In this document: positions 13,775 through 26,514 of the stretch, in pieces
Position numbering within the stretch: position 1 is the first letter of the stretch
How the letters are laid out: every line of letters begins with the position of its first letter
From: Lingula anatina
Taxonomy: Eukaryota > Brachiopoda > Lingulata > Lingulida > Lingulidae
Length of the DNA stretch: 64,000 nucleotides
Reading direction: 5' to 3'
NCBI RefSeq assembly: GCF_001039355.2
Contig: NW_019774491.1
Coordinates: 204,630 to 268,629 of the forward strand
Notes under the pieces: generated by a model
Databases searched by the model: none
Seen by the model: only the letters and a program-made list of their open reading frames with translations
Told to the model about the DNA's origin: nothing
Translations under genes and position numbers: made by a program

Positions 13775-16319
13775 GTTTGTTGGTTGGTGGGGGAAGAAGC
13801 CAATTCTTTTTGACACTGTAATAACTATTTTCTAGTAGGAAGTTTGACTGAGTTATTATACTTTACCATCTCTGCAATGGGCAACATGTTCAAATGACGC
13901 CATACAAATAACATTGCACCATGAGGAAAACAGTACCCCTGGTACATTGTTCATTCATGTGATTGAAGAAAAGCACAGTACATGTAGCTGGTGAAGAATG
14001 CTGTTTTTATCTATGTGTAACACTACTTCTGAAATCTGGTAGCATACATTTTGTATAGCAGTGAGAAGAGATTTTTACGAGAGGATTCATGAAATAAAGT
14101 TGATGGTTGAAGTGATAAATGTATCCTAAAGTGAGCTACTTACTGATGCTATTAACTCAAATGCTGCCTAAAATAAATATTTGGATGGTAAAAAATGGAT
14201 ATGTAACTATGACCTTAAAGTATATGATATTTGTATATGTAATTAAATCAAAAATTTCAAACCAACTATTGATTAAAACCACACAATCCCTGTAAGACCT
14301 TAACACAGCAATTCAAAATTAATAAAATTATAAAAAATTTACCAATTTTTATCACTTAAGTATACCATATCCAAACATTTTCCCAAAAAGATGAACTATA
14401 ATTTCAACATTTCAGTTCTAAATGTCTCATTTTTACCATCATTAGTGAAATTTGAGAGTCCAATAAATAAATAAATTAATTAATTAATAAGTTGGAATCC
14501 AAAAACTGATTTACTATTTGGAATTCTATGAACAATTTTAGTATACCTTGGTGATAAGAAAAATGATGACATTAAAAATTTCCAATTTTTTGCTATGTGG
14601 AGGTCTTATGCTTTCATAATCTTGCTAAAATATAAATGTAACAATTATCAAACTGTCTTCTCAGCTCATGAATAAGTCAAGCAGTTTATTTTTAATATTA
14701 AGCATATAAAAAAACCCCGCAACCTATGGCTATTCATGCATTTTAAATGTCTACTCTCTCTGTTATGTTTTTCCTGTAACCATATATATAAGTACAATGC
14801 TGTTAGATGAACATCACTGAACATACAAATCTTAGTTAAACTGTGCTCTGTCATATACATAAAAACCAACTTCAGCACTTCAACCAATTCTATGCTGATT
14901 AAACAATCCATAGTCAATTTAACACTGAATTGCATACCAGCAAGCAGTCACGCATACCTTGGGCTTCATCTGCTTCTTTGCTTTCTGTGGCATCTTTTTC
15001 TTTGCAGCTGGATTCTCATTGGCTGCCAAAGAGCTGAGGTTCAGCCCAGACATCATTTGACCCTGAAATAATGATTTACATGGCCTTTTACATATCTGAA
15101 GGTTGTGAAAGGAATGCTTTATAATATGAACTATTGAATTCTGGGTAAGAATAATGAACTTCCCAACCAATTGGTGCTTTGGTTGTTGAGTGTCTTTTAA
15201 GCCAGGGCCTCATGCTGACATTACTCTGGTTTCCCAACCACAATGACTTCACTTTATAATATAAATGCAACTGTAAGTGGTTTACAATAAGTGTACCCTA
15301 TCTGCAATGCAAGCACGCCTTCAGTCTCTTACCAGATCCTCCACCTCTGCAGCCCCAGATTGCAGGCCCACTTTGAACTTGACAGTTTCCTTGTTGGCAC
15401 TAAAAAACAGCTCCAATTTAGAGTGACTGGAGCAGCGGAAGGTCAGGTTGTTATTGAGCTAAGGGGTGTCATGAAAAAAAAGTGAAAATACAAGTTAATT
15501 AAAAATATTTAGAAACTTGGTTAAGGAAAATCCCTACTATATTCTATTATGCTGTACAAGGCAATCGTGACAATACACAAAAACAAGTTAAGCTAAACAG
15601 GATTCAAGAACAGACAAGGATATTTCACTATTCCCTAGAATATATCTCACTTTTTACAGGATAATATAAAATTGCTACAAAATTAATTATCATACTTTAT
15701 GAGATCTTTATTGTAAATATAAATATAAATTTTAAAGATATCAAAATATTGGTCTCTCCATTTGGTACAGCAGAAGACTTCATCCTTTAGCATGTACCTG
15801 AATAATTACTGGAATGGGCAGCTTTCCATGGGCTGGTGGCCACTGCCACCGCTTGATGACAGAACCATAGGTGTCACTCATGCTACCACCTTCAGCATTG
15901 GCAAGAAATCTAAAGCATAAAGACAAATAGGAATGGGAGCTTTCAGATTTTAAATTCATTCATTAATTAAATAAAATGTTTTCATTCATCGATATTGTTT
16001 GATTTATATAATATTATTAACCTTGTAAAAAAATTACTTTATTTTGCTTAATTTTCTTGTTTTGGCAGCTTTCTTCCCTTTTTTGTCATTCTCTCTCTTT
16101 TTTTAATCTTCATTTCCAAGTCTATCTCTTACCTAACTACTCCATTGGGATGATAGCAGGTAGCATTCCCCTGAGGAGTAAAGCACCCAAGCATGGTCAG
16201 CTCAGCATTGTCTTCATATGCCACGGTGTAATATGTTTTCTTCCCTTCACTCTGCCCTGCCAGCGTGGTCACCACTGCCATCCTGCCAGATGGGTAACTA
16301 GCACAGGGGTCAAGGAATC

Positions 16320-16357
<38 letters not shown>

Positions 16358-19300
16358 AAATATCAATTGGCAAATTTTTACATATTTATATGTGCCTAAG
16401 TGGTTTTATTTCTTCTTTTTTTCCTCTGAGTCACTTTTTTATGCATTATGTTCATAGAGCACTGACACGTGTGTAGAATATTTTGTATAAATTTTTCATA
16501 AAACTGTATGTGTCAGTATTGCAGAGTCTGAGCTTCAGATAAGAAGCAAGTCAACTTCTTCACTTTCAACTTTCCACATTTGCCCCTCTATCTAACAAGC
16601 CTTCACATGTATGGAGATTTTAAAAATGAAGACCCTGGCATGCATCATATCTGAGCCTGAAGATAACATTGCAGAAAGGATACAACAATGTTGTTGAGCC
16701 ATCAGCCATCGAGCACATGTACATCTTCCTGGTTTCCTTCCATTCTAACACAGGGACTGTAGGCAGGAATGGCTGGGTGCTAGATGCCCCAGAAGACACT
16801 CCTTTGCTGCTTCCCTTACGCATTTTATTTATTGCCTCTTTCTTGGTGTCTCCATAGTAACGGATAATACTGGGCTTATCCAAACCCATTTCTTTCTCTT
16901 TGATAAGTTGCTCTTTGCTAAAATCATAAATTGTTTTATATAAGTATTATTTTTGGCATTTTTTAGCTTTATAATGTGTTATTTATATCTAACATTTACA
17001 TGCAATACTAATAATATAATGCTGTTGAAGAAATACAGAAATATACATAGATCTACTAGTATCTGCCTTGCTATATGGATGATTCAGGATGAAGGGGCAA
17101 CTTGTATGTGTTCCAAACCCCCAGCAAAATACCCAACATGGAACACACTTTTCTCTCTTCGTAAGAAGGCACTGCAGGTAAATCTGTCATTTTCTTTAGA
17201 AAATAAAAATAGTAAAGGATTCCATGGTTTTCCAAGCTCACCCCTGTATCCTGGCCTGCTGCAGTCTGTGTGTGGCCCACATTAGCACCGTCTCTTTCTC
17301 TGTGTCAGTTTTGATGTCTGGGTGCACAATCCAACCTGAACAGAAAGAAAAAATTGAGTTGTATCAATAATGAGATATCAAATGTGCGTGGAAAACCTGT
17401 TTTGATAACAAAAACTGAAATAAACACATGTGGAGTTTTTTTTTTTTTTGAAAAGTTATATTTTCTAGGCTTCTTGGTTCATTTCAGTACAGAAATGCTA
17501 TTCAGCAACAACAACATGCCGACAGTTTACTAAACTTACCCTTTTCGTCACACTGCTTATTGGAAAGCATAAACTGTATTGTTGAGACAGTATATGGCTG
17601 GTTTGTGACAGCTAAAATGTTGAAAGAGGCTCTAAATTATTACATAAAATTTTACATTGATTAACTGTACGGTTTACTCTAAAATCATGTAACAAGCACT
17701 ATTTCAAAAATAAAATTCATATTACATTTCTATGGTTCATTAGAATCCAAAATTCATAATTTTTTGAACTGATTTTTAACAGATAAAAATAACCAAATAA
17801 TCAATTCATAGCTTTAACACTTGATGCAAAAGCAAAGCATGCAAATAAGCAGTCAGATAAAATAGCAATAGCAGTAGCTGGTGACAGCAGTCCTCCCATG
17901 ATCGACTTACACTTAGTTTCTGAGGGCGCCTCTACCACTGAGGTGGCACTCTCTTTTGGCTGCTGCTTTAGTGGAGGTGCACTAGATGGAACATTTGTGA
18001 CTGCAGGGAAATTGTGAGAGGAAATAAAAAATGAAGAAAATAATAATAATGTGCAATACAGATTTTTAAAGGATCGTTCAATGTTTCAGAAGTGAATAAT
18101 ACACCCTAAATAATAAATAAAGAAGTTCAGACTCTGAAATTCCTAAATGAAAAGCCATAAATCAAACAGTGATATACTAGTTCAGGTCAAACTTAAGAAT
18201 ACATACAAAATAATCAAATGAAATACATGAAATGAAATAAAGTCATTTTAACTTTTTTCTTAATTTTTAAAATCATATCAATTACTGTAATCCTATCCAA
18301 TATAACTGATTTTCAGGCTTTAATGGTTAATTCCCTCTTGATCTTTTCCTAACATTTGCACTTTCTTTGTTATTTTCCAAACTCATCTAATGAATAGGCC
18401 ATTTCAGAACATTGCTTTGTGCAGGACCTGCAGTGTAAATTATCAACAAATGCTTCTCAGGAGAAAAAGGAAAATGAAAAAAAAAATCTCGTTTCCTCTT
18501 TTCAAAGAAAATGCCCTGGTCAACACTATTTGTTAACAGGAGTAAATGTCTCATGCTGGCAACCCTGAAGCATACTACTGTAAGTACTATGGAACATCAA
18601 TACATCAAAACCTCGATCGTACTCAAATATCCCCAATCCAAGTACACACATTTAAGAAAGCATATGCTTGTGTGTCTGTGGAATAAATATTTGACAATTC
18701 TACATTCATTGATCTCTGGAAATATAGATAAGGCACTTTCTTGGTGTTGATTCAAATGCAAATATTTGATATCTTTGGAGCGGAACAGAATTGTGTGTGA
18801 CTGTGAATGATTATTCAAGCAATTGCTCATGGCAAGTACTTCCAAAAGTCTCCCATGAACATAATGCAAATAAGATTTAAAATTAAACACATCAAGTTAA
18901 ATGTCAACCAAATGATGAATTAAGTTGTGCAATTACACTGGAAAAGATATGCCCCTACTATAGTGAGTGACCAGTATTGTAAACGAACTGGCAAATTAAC
19001 ATTGAGAATGCCATTGAAAATAAATAATTCATCCATTATGTTGAGACCATTTATATAGCAGTAAATGTAACTAGTGCCTAAAGAAGACCTGTGCATAGTT
19101 TTTAAATCATTTCAAAACATATTACAAAGAGCAGTCTGGGTGAATGCACATTATTTCTCAATTCATACTTGAAAATGATCTCAATAAAGCTATATAAATT
19201 GCCAACAAATTATATTCATCAAATGAAATGAGAGAGTTTGTTCTCTGTCTTTCAGACAAGTTGTTTGTTACCCTAGGTTAAGATGTCTTTTGTGTGGCAT

Positions 19301-20568
19301 GTTTTTAAAGGATTTATATTAATAAAGCCACCGTGAATTAAACTATGGGTTTGTTTTGAAGCAGAACATTCAGCCAATTGTTATGCACTATTTCATCAAA
19401 TATATTTTGATTCAAAAACCTTTCATCTTTTACAGAAGCAAATGTGGATTATATTTATATTTATTCATACTAGGCACAGTAGGAAATTTGTTTTCAAAAG
19501 AGGTTTGTGATGCCTTGTGAAAAGCAAATTGGAGTGCTTTAAAATGCATTTAATAATGCAAACAGGAAAGTAATGAGAAACTTTAAAAAAATGAAGTGGT
19601 ACTGAATGCAAATGGAATTCTTAATTTGCACTTGCATTTATCTTATACTTACATGATCCCCTGGAATCTGACATGTTCAATCTGAACTTGTCAAGTCTAG
19701 ATTTTGGCTTAGGAACACCAGTACTTGCTCTGCGAACAGAGCTTTCCTTCCGATACCCCAATGAAGATGGCAATGTCATGTCACCAGCTACACTTCCACT
19801 GTCAGCAGTTCTCAACCTGGAACCTGTGCGACTTTCAGTAACTTCAGATATATGCTCCAGTTCGACTTTTGACTCTCGTCTCCGTCGTTTGCTGTCCTCC
19901 CCAGTGTTTTTGGAGGCATCCTCAGCACCACTGCCTTCCTCCTCTGTTGTTTTTTCAGACTGTTTTTGCTGCAACATTTCTTGCTCTCTTTCCTTTTGTT
20001 CTCTTTCTGCTTTTTCTTTCTCTTTTTGTTGACGAGCAGCCTCTCTGTCTGCTTCTTTTTTATTTGCCTGTACTTGCCATTCTCTTGGCACATATGAAAC
20101 ATCTACAATCAAATCTGCATAAGTTGATTGCAACGCATGATATAAATGTTTTGGCAAATATGGTTCTGTACCTTCAAATAAGTATAAAACTTTAGCCAAT
20201 TGGAAAAGAATATTTGGTGCTGAAAACTTAGTTTCTTCAAAGAGATATCTTTGTGAGTCTTCATCATGGTCTAGAGCAATGTCTAGTCTATTCTTTAAGG
20301 CACTGAAAGCCTGATTTATATCTGGAAGTAAACTTTTCTTCAACTGTACGTCTTCCGCTGTCTGTTGCTCTCCTTCCAACTCCCCTTCAAATCCATCTTC
20401 TTCTTTATTCTGACCAGCTTCTTTTTCTTTGTTGGCCAAAAATGCTGCTACTTTTGGGTTAAGATGAGCAAACCTCAAGCTCTGTGGAAGCTCTTCGGGT
20501 GTTTTCCGAAAGCGCTTTGGCGTCCGCCGAAAGGTCGTCTGACGATAGAAGAACAGATCGTCTGCCAT
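7966..20568 (-). CDS. FAM194-domain protein, C3orf20/ERICH6-like (complete copy, block B)
   Basis: Seventeen coding exons, all GT-AG with matching phases, give about 1,144 aa. Exons from 5' to 3': 20568-19653, 18000-17911, 17611-17540, 17335-17242, 16917-16684, 16297-16133, 15909-15798, 15458-15333, 15062-14958, 12475-12363, 11783-11584, 11387-11201, 10827-10543, 10263-10062, 9676-9534, 9253-9065, 8167-7966. The start is the first ATG of a long open exon beginning MADDLFFYRQ. Residues about 166-212 are a highly charged Lys/Glu/Gln helix, probably a coiled coil. Residues about 460-610 match the FAM194 pattern: ADGSTTLFYPSGRMAV across an exon junction, then GNATCYHPNGVVR, then IKRWQWPP. The C-terminal third carries CRCNRHRVPYITDLEFEDF and LLFCDHIFNGYGNA, which I associate with vertebrate C3orf20; that link is from memory. 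The molecular function is unknown. The exon-5 donor at 16684 (GTATCC) was chosen because it restores the FAM194 motif in frame. Introns over 300 bp hold only AT-rich sequence, microsatellites and a MITE-like repeat. Confidence 0.75.
8814..8859 (-). CDS. possible alternative last exon of the FAM194-domain gene
   Basis: A TTTCAG acceptor ends at 8860, and the following open stretch accepts the phase-2 end of exon 16. It codes for RCLATRKQLEPIVIK and then a stop. The longer last exon at 8167-7966 has the same entry phase. The gene could therefore end in either of two alternative C-termini, of 15 or about 67 residues. The short exon could also be chance, because only splice phase and a reasonable acceptor support it. 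Confidence 0.3.
11472..11491. repeat. poly-G tract
   Basis: A run of about twenty G in an intron, close to a poly-T run at 11521-11533. Such tracts are prone to length error. Confidence 0.9.
11821..12005. repeat. fragment of an AAAGGGATAACAAC-ended MITE-like repeat
   Basis: The stretch from CTTAAAGGGATAACAAC through the TGGCTACC region resembles the element at 54893-55120 in the APEH gene. Only one terminus is recognisable here. The similarity of two copies in unrelated introns supports a dispersed repeat. Confidence 0.6.
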
Positions 20569-20746
20569 TGTTGCGTTGAAATACGACGTCTTTTAACAAT
20601 TATTCATATTTTCCTTCACTGTCCTTCATCATTCACTTGGCTATTTTATGAAAAACAAAAACGAAATCGCAATTGCATTGGGAACAAATCTACTTGTGAT
20701 TAGTTTAGGAATATAAATTTGACGTAAATACATCGACAAAAAAGGC

Positions 20747-20757
20747 AAGATGGCGGC
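20747..20757 (+). promoter_or_regulatory. YY1-like motif AAGATGGCGGC
   Basis: This matches the extended YY1 consensus. It lies about 180 bp upstream of the FAM194-gene ATG (20568, minus strand). The same site recurs at 22460-22470 in block C. Confidence 0.45.
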
Positions 20758-21134
20758 GTCCACAAGAAAATAAAGGCAAAGTGGACAACCAAAACTAAGA
20801 ACCAAAACCTCTGTCTATACAGCAATTTTAAACATTTATGTAGCAGGATACTGTATAAAGATATATGTAGTATAACCCGCAAAATTCCTACTTTCACAGT
20901 TGATAAAATATTAAAACATTTGTAAATAATTAAACGGTAATCGAACCGGTGGGAATATTCCTACAAAGTTATCACGCAAATGAATGGTAGTGCACTTTGC
21001 GTCCAGCATAGGGACATACATACCAAAAGATATACGCTGCCCTTCATCCACTTCACTTCATTTAACCAAACTGATAATGATATATGCTCAAATTTATTCG
21101 TAAATACAGGGGAGTACCTGCCCTCCATCTGTGT

Positions 21135-21144
21135 CCGCCATCTT
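21135..21144 (-). promoter_or_regulatory. second YY1-like motif (inverted), upstream of the FAM194-domain gene
   Basis: CCGCCATCTT is the reverse complement of the AAGATGGCGG core. Together with the site at 20747 it brackets the likely promoter region. It recurs at 22848-22857 in block C. Function is inferred from the motif only. Confidence 0.4.
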
Positions 21145-21297
21145 GTTTACGTGACCTTTGTTGCTACGCGACCTCATGAGCTTAGCATTTCCTAGCCTTA
21201 CTGATTAAAACTGGAAGTGTCTGTCTGTATCTTTATGGTTGCGATAAAAATACCAAATTTGGAACTATTACAGGTGAAAGAGAGTTTCTTACATTTC

Positions 21298-21298
21298 N
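21298..21298. other. single-N contig join (B to C)
   Basis: One N between the end of block B and a block C start that repeats 19587-21297 without visible change. Block C then continues past the end of B at 23010. Confidence 0.85.
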
Positions 21299-21365
21299 AA
21301 AAAATGAAGTGGTACTGAATGCAAATGGAATTCTTAATTTGCACTTGCATTTATCTTATACTTAC

Positions 21366-22281
21366 ATGATCCCCTGGAATCTGACATGTTCAATCTGAAC
21401 TTGTCAAGTCTAGATTTTGGCTTAGGAACACCAGTACTTGCTCTGCGAACAGAGCTTTCCTTCCGATACCCCAATGAAGATGGCAATGTCATGTCACCAG
21501 CTACACTTCCACTGTCAGCAGTTCTCAACCTGGAACCTGTGCGACTTTCAGTAACTTCAGATATATGCTCCAGTTCGACTTTTGACTCTCGTCTCCGTCG
21601 TTTGCTGTCCTCCCCAGTGTTTTTGGAGGCATCCTCAGCACCACTGCCTTCCTCCTCTGTTGTTTTTTCAGACTGTTTTTGCTGCAACATTTCTTGCTCT
21701 CTTTCCTTTTGTTCTCTTTCTGCTTTTTCTTTCTCTTTTTGTTGACGAGCAGCCTCTCTGTCTGCTTCTTTTTTATTTGCCTGTACTTGCCATTCTCTTG
21801 GCACATATGAAACATCTACAATCAAATCTGCATAAGTTGATTGCAACGCATGATATAAATGTTTTGGCAAATATGGTTCTGTACCTTCAAATAAGTATAA
21901 AACTTTAGCCAATTGGAAAAGAATATTTGGTGCTGAAAACTTAGTTTCTTCAAAGAGATATCTTTGTGAGTCTTCATCATGGTCTAGAGCAATGTCTAGT
22001 CTATTCTTTAAGGCACTGAAAGCCTGATTTATATCTGGAAGTAAACTTTTCTTCAACTGTACGTCTTCCGCTGTCTGTTGCTCTCCTTCCAACTCCCCTT
22101 CAAATCCATCTTCTTCTTTATTCTGACCAGCTTCTTTTTCTTTGTTGGCCAAAAATGCTGCTACTTTTGGGTTAAGATGAGCAAACCTCAAGCTCTGTGG
22201 AAGCTCTTCGGGTGTTTTCCGAAAGCGCTTTGGCGTCCGCCGAAAGGTCGTCTGACGATAGAAGAACAGATCGTCTGCCAT
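21366..22281 (-). CDS. FAM194-domain protein, exon 1 (second copy, block C)
   Basis: This exon is apparently identical to 19653-20568 and encodes the same 305 codons plus one base, starting MADDLFFYRQ and ending at a GTAAGT donor. It has no downstream exons to its left in block C because the block begins at 21299. By position it belongs with the exons in block A. The repetition is best explained by overlapping contigs separated by a single N. Confidence 0.85.
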
Positions 22282-23427
22282 TGTTGCGTTGAAATACGAC
22301 GTCTTTTAACAATTATTCATATTTTCCTTCACTGTCCTTCATCATTCACTTGGCTATTTTATGAAAAACAAAAACGAAATCGCAATTGCATTGGGAACAA
22401 ATCTACTTGTGATTAGTTTAGGAATATAAATTTGACGTAAATACATCGACAAAAAAGGCAAGATGGCGGCGTCCACAAGAAAATAAAGGCAAAGTGGACA
22501 ACCAAAACTAAGAACCAAAACCTCTGTCTATACAGCAATTTTAAACATTTATGTAGCAGGATACTGTATAAAGATATATGTAGTATAACCCGCAAAATTC
22601 CTACTTTCACAGTTGATAAAATATTAAAACATTTGTAAATAATTAAACGGTAATCGAACCGGTGGGAATATTCCTACAAAGTTATCACGCAAATGAATGG
22701 TAGTGCACTTTGCGTCCAGCATAGGGACATACATACCAAAAGATATACGCTGCCCTTCATCCACTTCACTTCATTTAACCAAACTGATAATGATATATGC
22801 TCAAATTTATTCGTAAATACAGGGGAGTACCTGCCCTCCATCTGTGTCCGCCATCTTGTTTACGTGACCTTTGTTGCTACGCGACCTCATGAGCTTAGCA
22901 TTTCCTAGCCTTACTGATTAAAACTGGAAGTGTCTGTCTGTATCTTTATGGTTGCGATAAAAATACCAAATTTGGAACTATTACAGGTGAAAGAGAGTTT
23001 CTTACATTTCATCTTGGCTCTGAAGGCCCCAAAGGTGTTTGCATCTATCCACAATCGTCATTGTTCAGCTATGCTGATCTACAATTAAGTAGTCTAGGCC
23101 TATATAGTAGGCTTACATGTAGTCTAGTAATTTTAATAAAAATGTTTTGAGTAGCGGCCTATTATTAATAATTACCTGTAGGAATGACTTTTTAAACTTA
23201 CACGGCATTGATTTGTAACATAAGTAACCAGAAAATTCTTTGTCTCAAAGACGTCAATTTAATGATAGGGCCTATCTATCTTGTAGACCTACCTGTAGGT
23301 CTATATAAAAATAGTGGTTGAGGGTAATATTTATGGATAGGATACTCGTTCCAGTAGGCCCTGTACCTGTGTGTCAGGGCACACAGGCCTATATAAATAT
23401 ATCGCACGTAGTAGCCCATTACAGTTT

Positions 23428-23470
23428 TTATTTTATTTATTTATTTATTTATTTATTATTATTAATATTA

Positions 23471-23526
<56 letters not shown>
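23428..23526. repeat. (TTTA)n/(ATT)n microsatellite
   Basis: A TTTA run passes into a long ATT trinucleotide run. Long open frames across it coding for poly-Ile or poly-Tyr are artefacts. Confidence 0.95.
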
Positions 23527-23528
<2 letters not shown>

Positions 23529-23733
23529 GGATAGGCTTACAGGGCTTGGAAAAAGAATCAGAACTCCAATCTTGACCTAGTATAGAGGTGCAAATAAGTT
23601 CACAGGCATGCTCTTAAAATATTTTGTGCACAGATTACAAACTATGTTTGATTATTTTAGGGTCCCACATGAAGAAGTTTCTATCAAAGTTTCACTCACC
23701 TGGAACAATGAATAATAAAAAATAATTCATCGT

Positions 23734-24107
23734 TACTGTCACAAATGCAAAACGGCCAGCTGTGAAAACGTTTTACTCACTTTGAAAATTCAATCATTAC
23801 TGGTTTTGTTCTCTAATATATCTTCTTCATGCATGGCGTTTTAAAAAATTATGACAATTTTCTGTATTGAGCAGTTATTTATTTATTTATTTATTTATTT
23901 TTTTTTTTTTTTGAGTGACTTAAGTTTGCTTGTCACTGTCACAAATGCAAAACAACCGGCTGTGGTTCAAACGCTTTACTTACTTTGAAATTTCAATAAT
24001 CACTGGTTTTGTTCTTTAATTTATCTCCTACACTTAAGTCCCTCAAAAAATATGATAATCTTCTGTATAGAGCAGTTACATTTTTTGAGCGACTTAAGTT
24101 TGCTTGT
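23734..24107. repeat. two-unit tandem duplication of about 180 bp
   Basis: Both units begin with TGTCACAAATGCAAAAC, share a CACTGGTTTTGTTCT block and end in a GAG(T/C)GACTTAAGTTTGCTTGTCA block. Unit 1 starts near 23737 and unit 2 near 23937. They are diverged, so the event is old. Confidence 0.8.
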
Positions 24108-24317
24108 CAAAAGGGGGAAGATACCCTACGGTCAGTAAAATGAGCATTAAATAAACAATTTTCCATTCGTGGTCCATTATACATGAAATGTCAAACTATC
24201 ATGGATCACACTATTTTTTTCAGTCAGCAACAGAAAACCCTTAGGCCTACGTCATATATAATTTACCATGACTGAATAACTATAAAATATATCGGAACGC
24301 GATATAAAAATTGAAAT

Positions 24318-24470
24318 CAGGGGCGGATCCAGGATTTTTTTAAGAAGGGGGGGGGTCCGCAGATGCGAAACCGACCGCCCCCCCACCACCACCACCACCC
24401 CACCCCCTTGGTGTGGGATTCGGGGACCGCTGAAAGGCCCCAAAATTTTGGTATTTTAGAGGGAGAACAG
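24318..24470. mobile_element. CAGGGGCGGATCC-ended MITE fragment
   Basis: It begins CAGGGGCGGATCCAGGATTT, the same terminus type as the complete element at 32776-32943, followed by G- and C-rich tracts. No matching right terminus is seen, so the right end is approximate and the element is probably truncated. Confidence 0.5.
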
Positions 24471-25125
24471 TGCATACCCTTTGAAAATCTTCGCCCCTTT
24501 GGGAAATACATGTACAAAAAAAATAATTTTCATTATCATGCATGTACATGTACAGTATGTCGTCTGCAGCACATCGTTCACGCGTTTCGCGGTAGGTGCA
24601 CCAGTGTCCCGTCACTATGGTTTATATCTTTTATATCGTATATTCATCATTGTATCTTTCATAAAAAAAAAGAAAGAAATGCACTCGGAAATGTGTTTTG
24701 GTAATAAAGCTTCAATAGATAGGGGGTAAGTAACTTTTATGTAGGACGTGGGGTATAATTATTCAGATAAAAAAACGAAGATTGGGGTAGGGGTGAACGG
24801 CAAATATCATGTACTTAAGTTGGACATATTTTATGTTTGGGTGGTAAATTTAATCTTGTCTCCTAACGGTTCATCAATTATTGAGTTAATCGCAATATTT
24901 TTCTCTTTGATGTCTTTTTGATTTTGATTTTTTCCCTTTTCTTCTCCATTACGCGCAGCTGATTAAATGTAAAACTTTTTAAAAATTTTTAGCTGTTATC
25001 AGACAGATGCGCACCTTACAGTAACAAGCAAACAGCTCATCTTTTCAAAGTCAATGCTATAAAGCTTTATCACGCAGTATAGAACAACGTAGAATATCAG
25101 GATGAACAGAGTTTTCATGCAATGA

Positions 25126-25242
25126 GGATGAAATTAACAACTGAACTGATGCCAATTGATATGTTTTGGCTGTCACTTGTCAATCATCTAGTGAAAAATC
25201 AAGGCAGATGGGGTCAATAAGTGCAAACACCTGGCGTAATCA
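25126..25242 (+). repeat. dispersed repeat, copy 1
   Basis: It matches 33838-33957 over about 115 bp. Shared blocks include AAATTAACAACTGA-type and TAGTGAAAAATCAAG sequence and GTGCAAACACCTGG. The two copies lie in separate intergenic regions. Confidence 0.75.
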
Positions 25243-26147
25243 CTCGTTGGATAAAACCATTGAAATGAGCAATAATAGGACCGCCGGTAAAGAGACACCT
25301 GTTATTTTTGTTTTTTTTACAATTTGCAATCTATATAGGCCTACAAGTAATAAAGGCAGACTAGCCTTGCTCGTAGATAAAAATTAATGCTTTCGATGGA
25401 ATAATAAAATACATTTTAAAATGTTTAATATATGTTGCTCTATAATATATACAGAACAGATTTAACATAGGTGTTCTTAAAAAAAGGTAAAGTGAAGCTT
25501 ACTCTCACCCCAACCTGCCCCACCCCCGTGCTGCTACGCCAGTGATTGTGTTAAGCTAAGGCTTCGGTACTTATAGTAACTTATAGTAACTGGCTCGCGC
25601 TGCCAGTAATTACGCCGCGGGATATTCAGGGCACAGACCGTGATCATAAGACATACCGCAAATAGAAAATAGAATTTAGAAAATAGACATTGCATGTGAA
25701 TGAAGCCTAATTCTAAATGGTCACCTGATCTAGACTATACCGAGCACTGTAAGCTTTGCTTTCCAGTTTTCGGAGGTGGGGCATGGGTTCGTTATTCTAA
25801 TACTATTACACATGTAGGTTGGGGCGTGGTTAAATCGGTGTTGCAAGCTGTTCAGGTGAGGATGACCCAAAGTATTTTTTAATTCGAGAGCATAATATCA
25901 CAACATAACAATGTTTATTTCTGCATTGTCTAAGCGGGTAGTGATGAATCCTAATGTATCGATCTCCACCAAACATCTGGTTCGAAAAGTGCTTACCAAA
26001 TTTCTCAATCCTTCGTCATCCTTCCATTCAATCACATTATTTACATGTAGTATATGTAGTTAAAAACATATCTACGCCTTTGAATGTATAACGTTTCATT
26101 ACAGAAAAGAGCAAAAGCATTGCAAATATAGTACTCTCCTACAACCG

Positions 26148-26173
26148 CCCCCCCCCCCCCCCCCCCCCCCCCA
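26148..26173. repeat. poly-C tract
   Basis: A homopolymer of about 26 C in intergenic sequence. Confidence 0.9.
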
Positions 26174-26514
26174 TTAAGAAACCACTTGAATGTTCCTTTT
26201 TCAATATTTCATACTGTCATTAAATATACAAGCAGATACCCTTGTTCCGTCTTGAAACTGCATATTTTTAATAACCATATTTCATTACATGTATAATTTG
26301 TTGAACCACATAAATATAAATAATTGCCAACAGTATTTTAATCGTCTGCGTTCTTTTGGTTACGCCAATTTTTCTAATCATCCAAAACTAAGCCAGTTTT
26401 CACATAAGCAATACGTCAACTTATGCATCTTATGCATTCTCATTCTGCTGCAAAGAGAGGTACCTCAGGCATAGAAATAAAAGCGACTTTTCACCACAAA
26501 TTTAATTAAGTCGT

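Larger units (their letters stand above)
20569..21297. other. upstream (promoter) region of the FAM194-domain gene
   Basis: A noncoding 0.7 kb stretch with two YY1-like motifs and more CpG than the introns. It is repeated at 22282-23010. No other gene is seen in it. Confidence 0.5.
23011..26514. other. intergenic region rich in repeats
   Basis: I see no gene here. Contents are a TTTA/ATT microsatellite (about 23428-23526), a local tandem duplication (23734-24107), a CAGGGGCGGATCC-type element end (from 24318), one member of a dispersed repeat pair (25126-25242) and a poly-C tract (26148-26173). Short open frames have no recognisable protein features. Confidence 0.6.

Noticed and set aside
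16620-16683. Extension of FAM194 exon 5 to a GTTATC donor
   Set aside because: It would put the next exon out of frame; the donor after 16684 restores the FAM194 core motif in frame.
1-19585. Tandem duplication of the FAM194-domain gene
   Set aside because: Coding changes checked are silent, introns and microsatellites align throughout, and the copies meet at a single N whose position fits an inserted alternate-haplotype contig.
19673-20032. Plus-strand Ser/Phe-rich frames opposite FAM194 exon 1 (and copy at 21386-21745)
   Set aside because: They are shadows of a Lys/Glu-rich coiled coil on the minus strand; the minus frame is longer and splices correctly.
23318-23580. Poly-Ile or poly-Tyr protein
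   Set aside because: The frame runs through an ATT microsatellite; there is no splice or start context.
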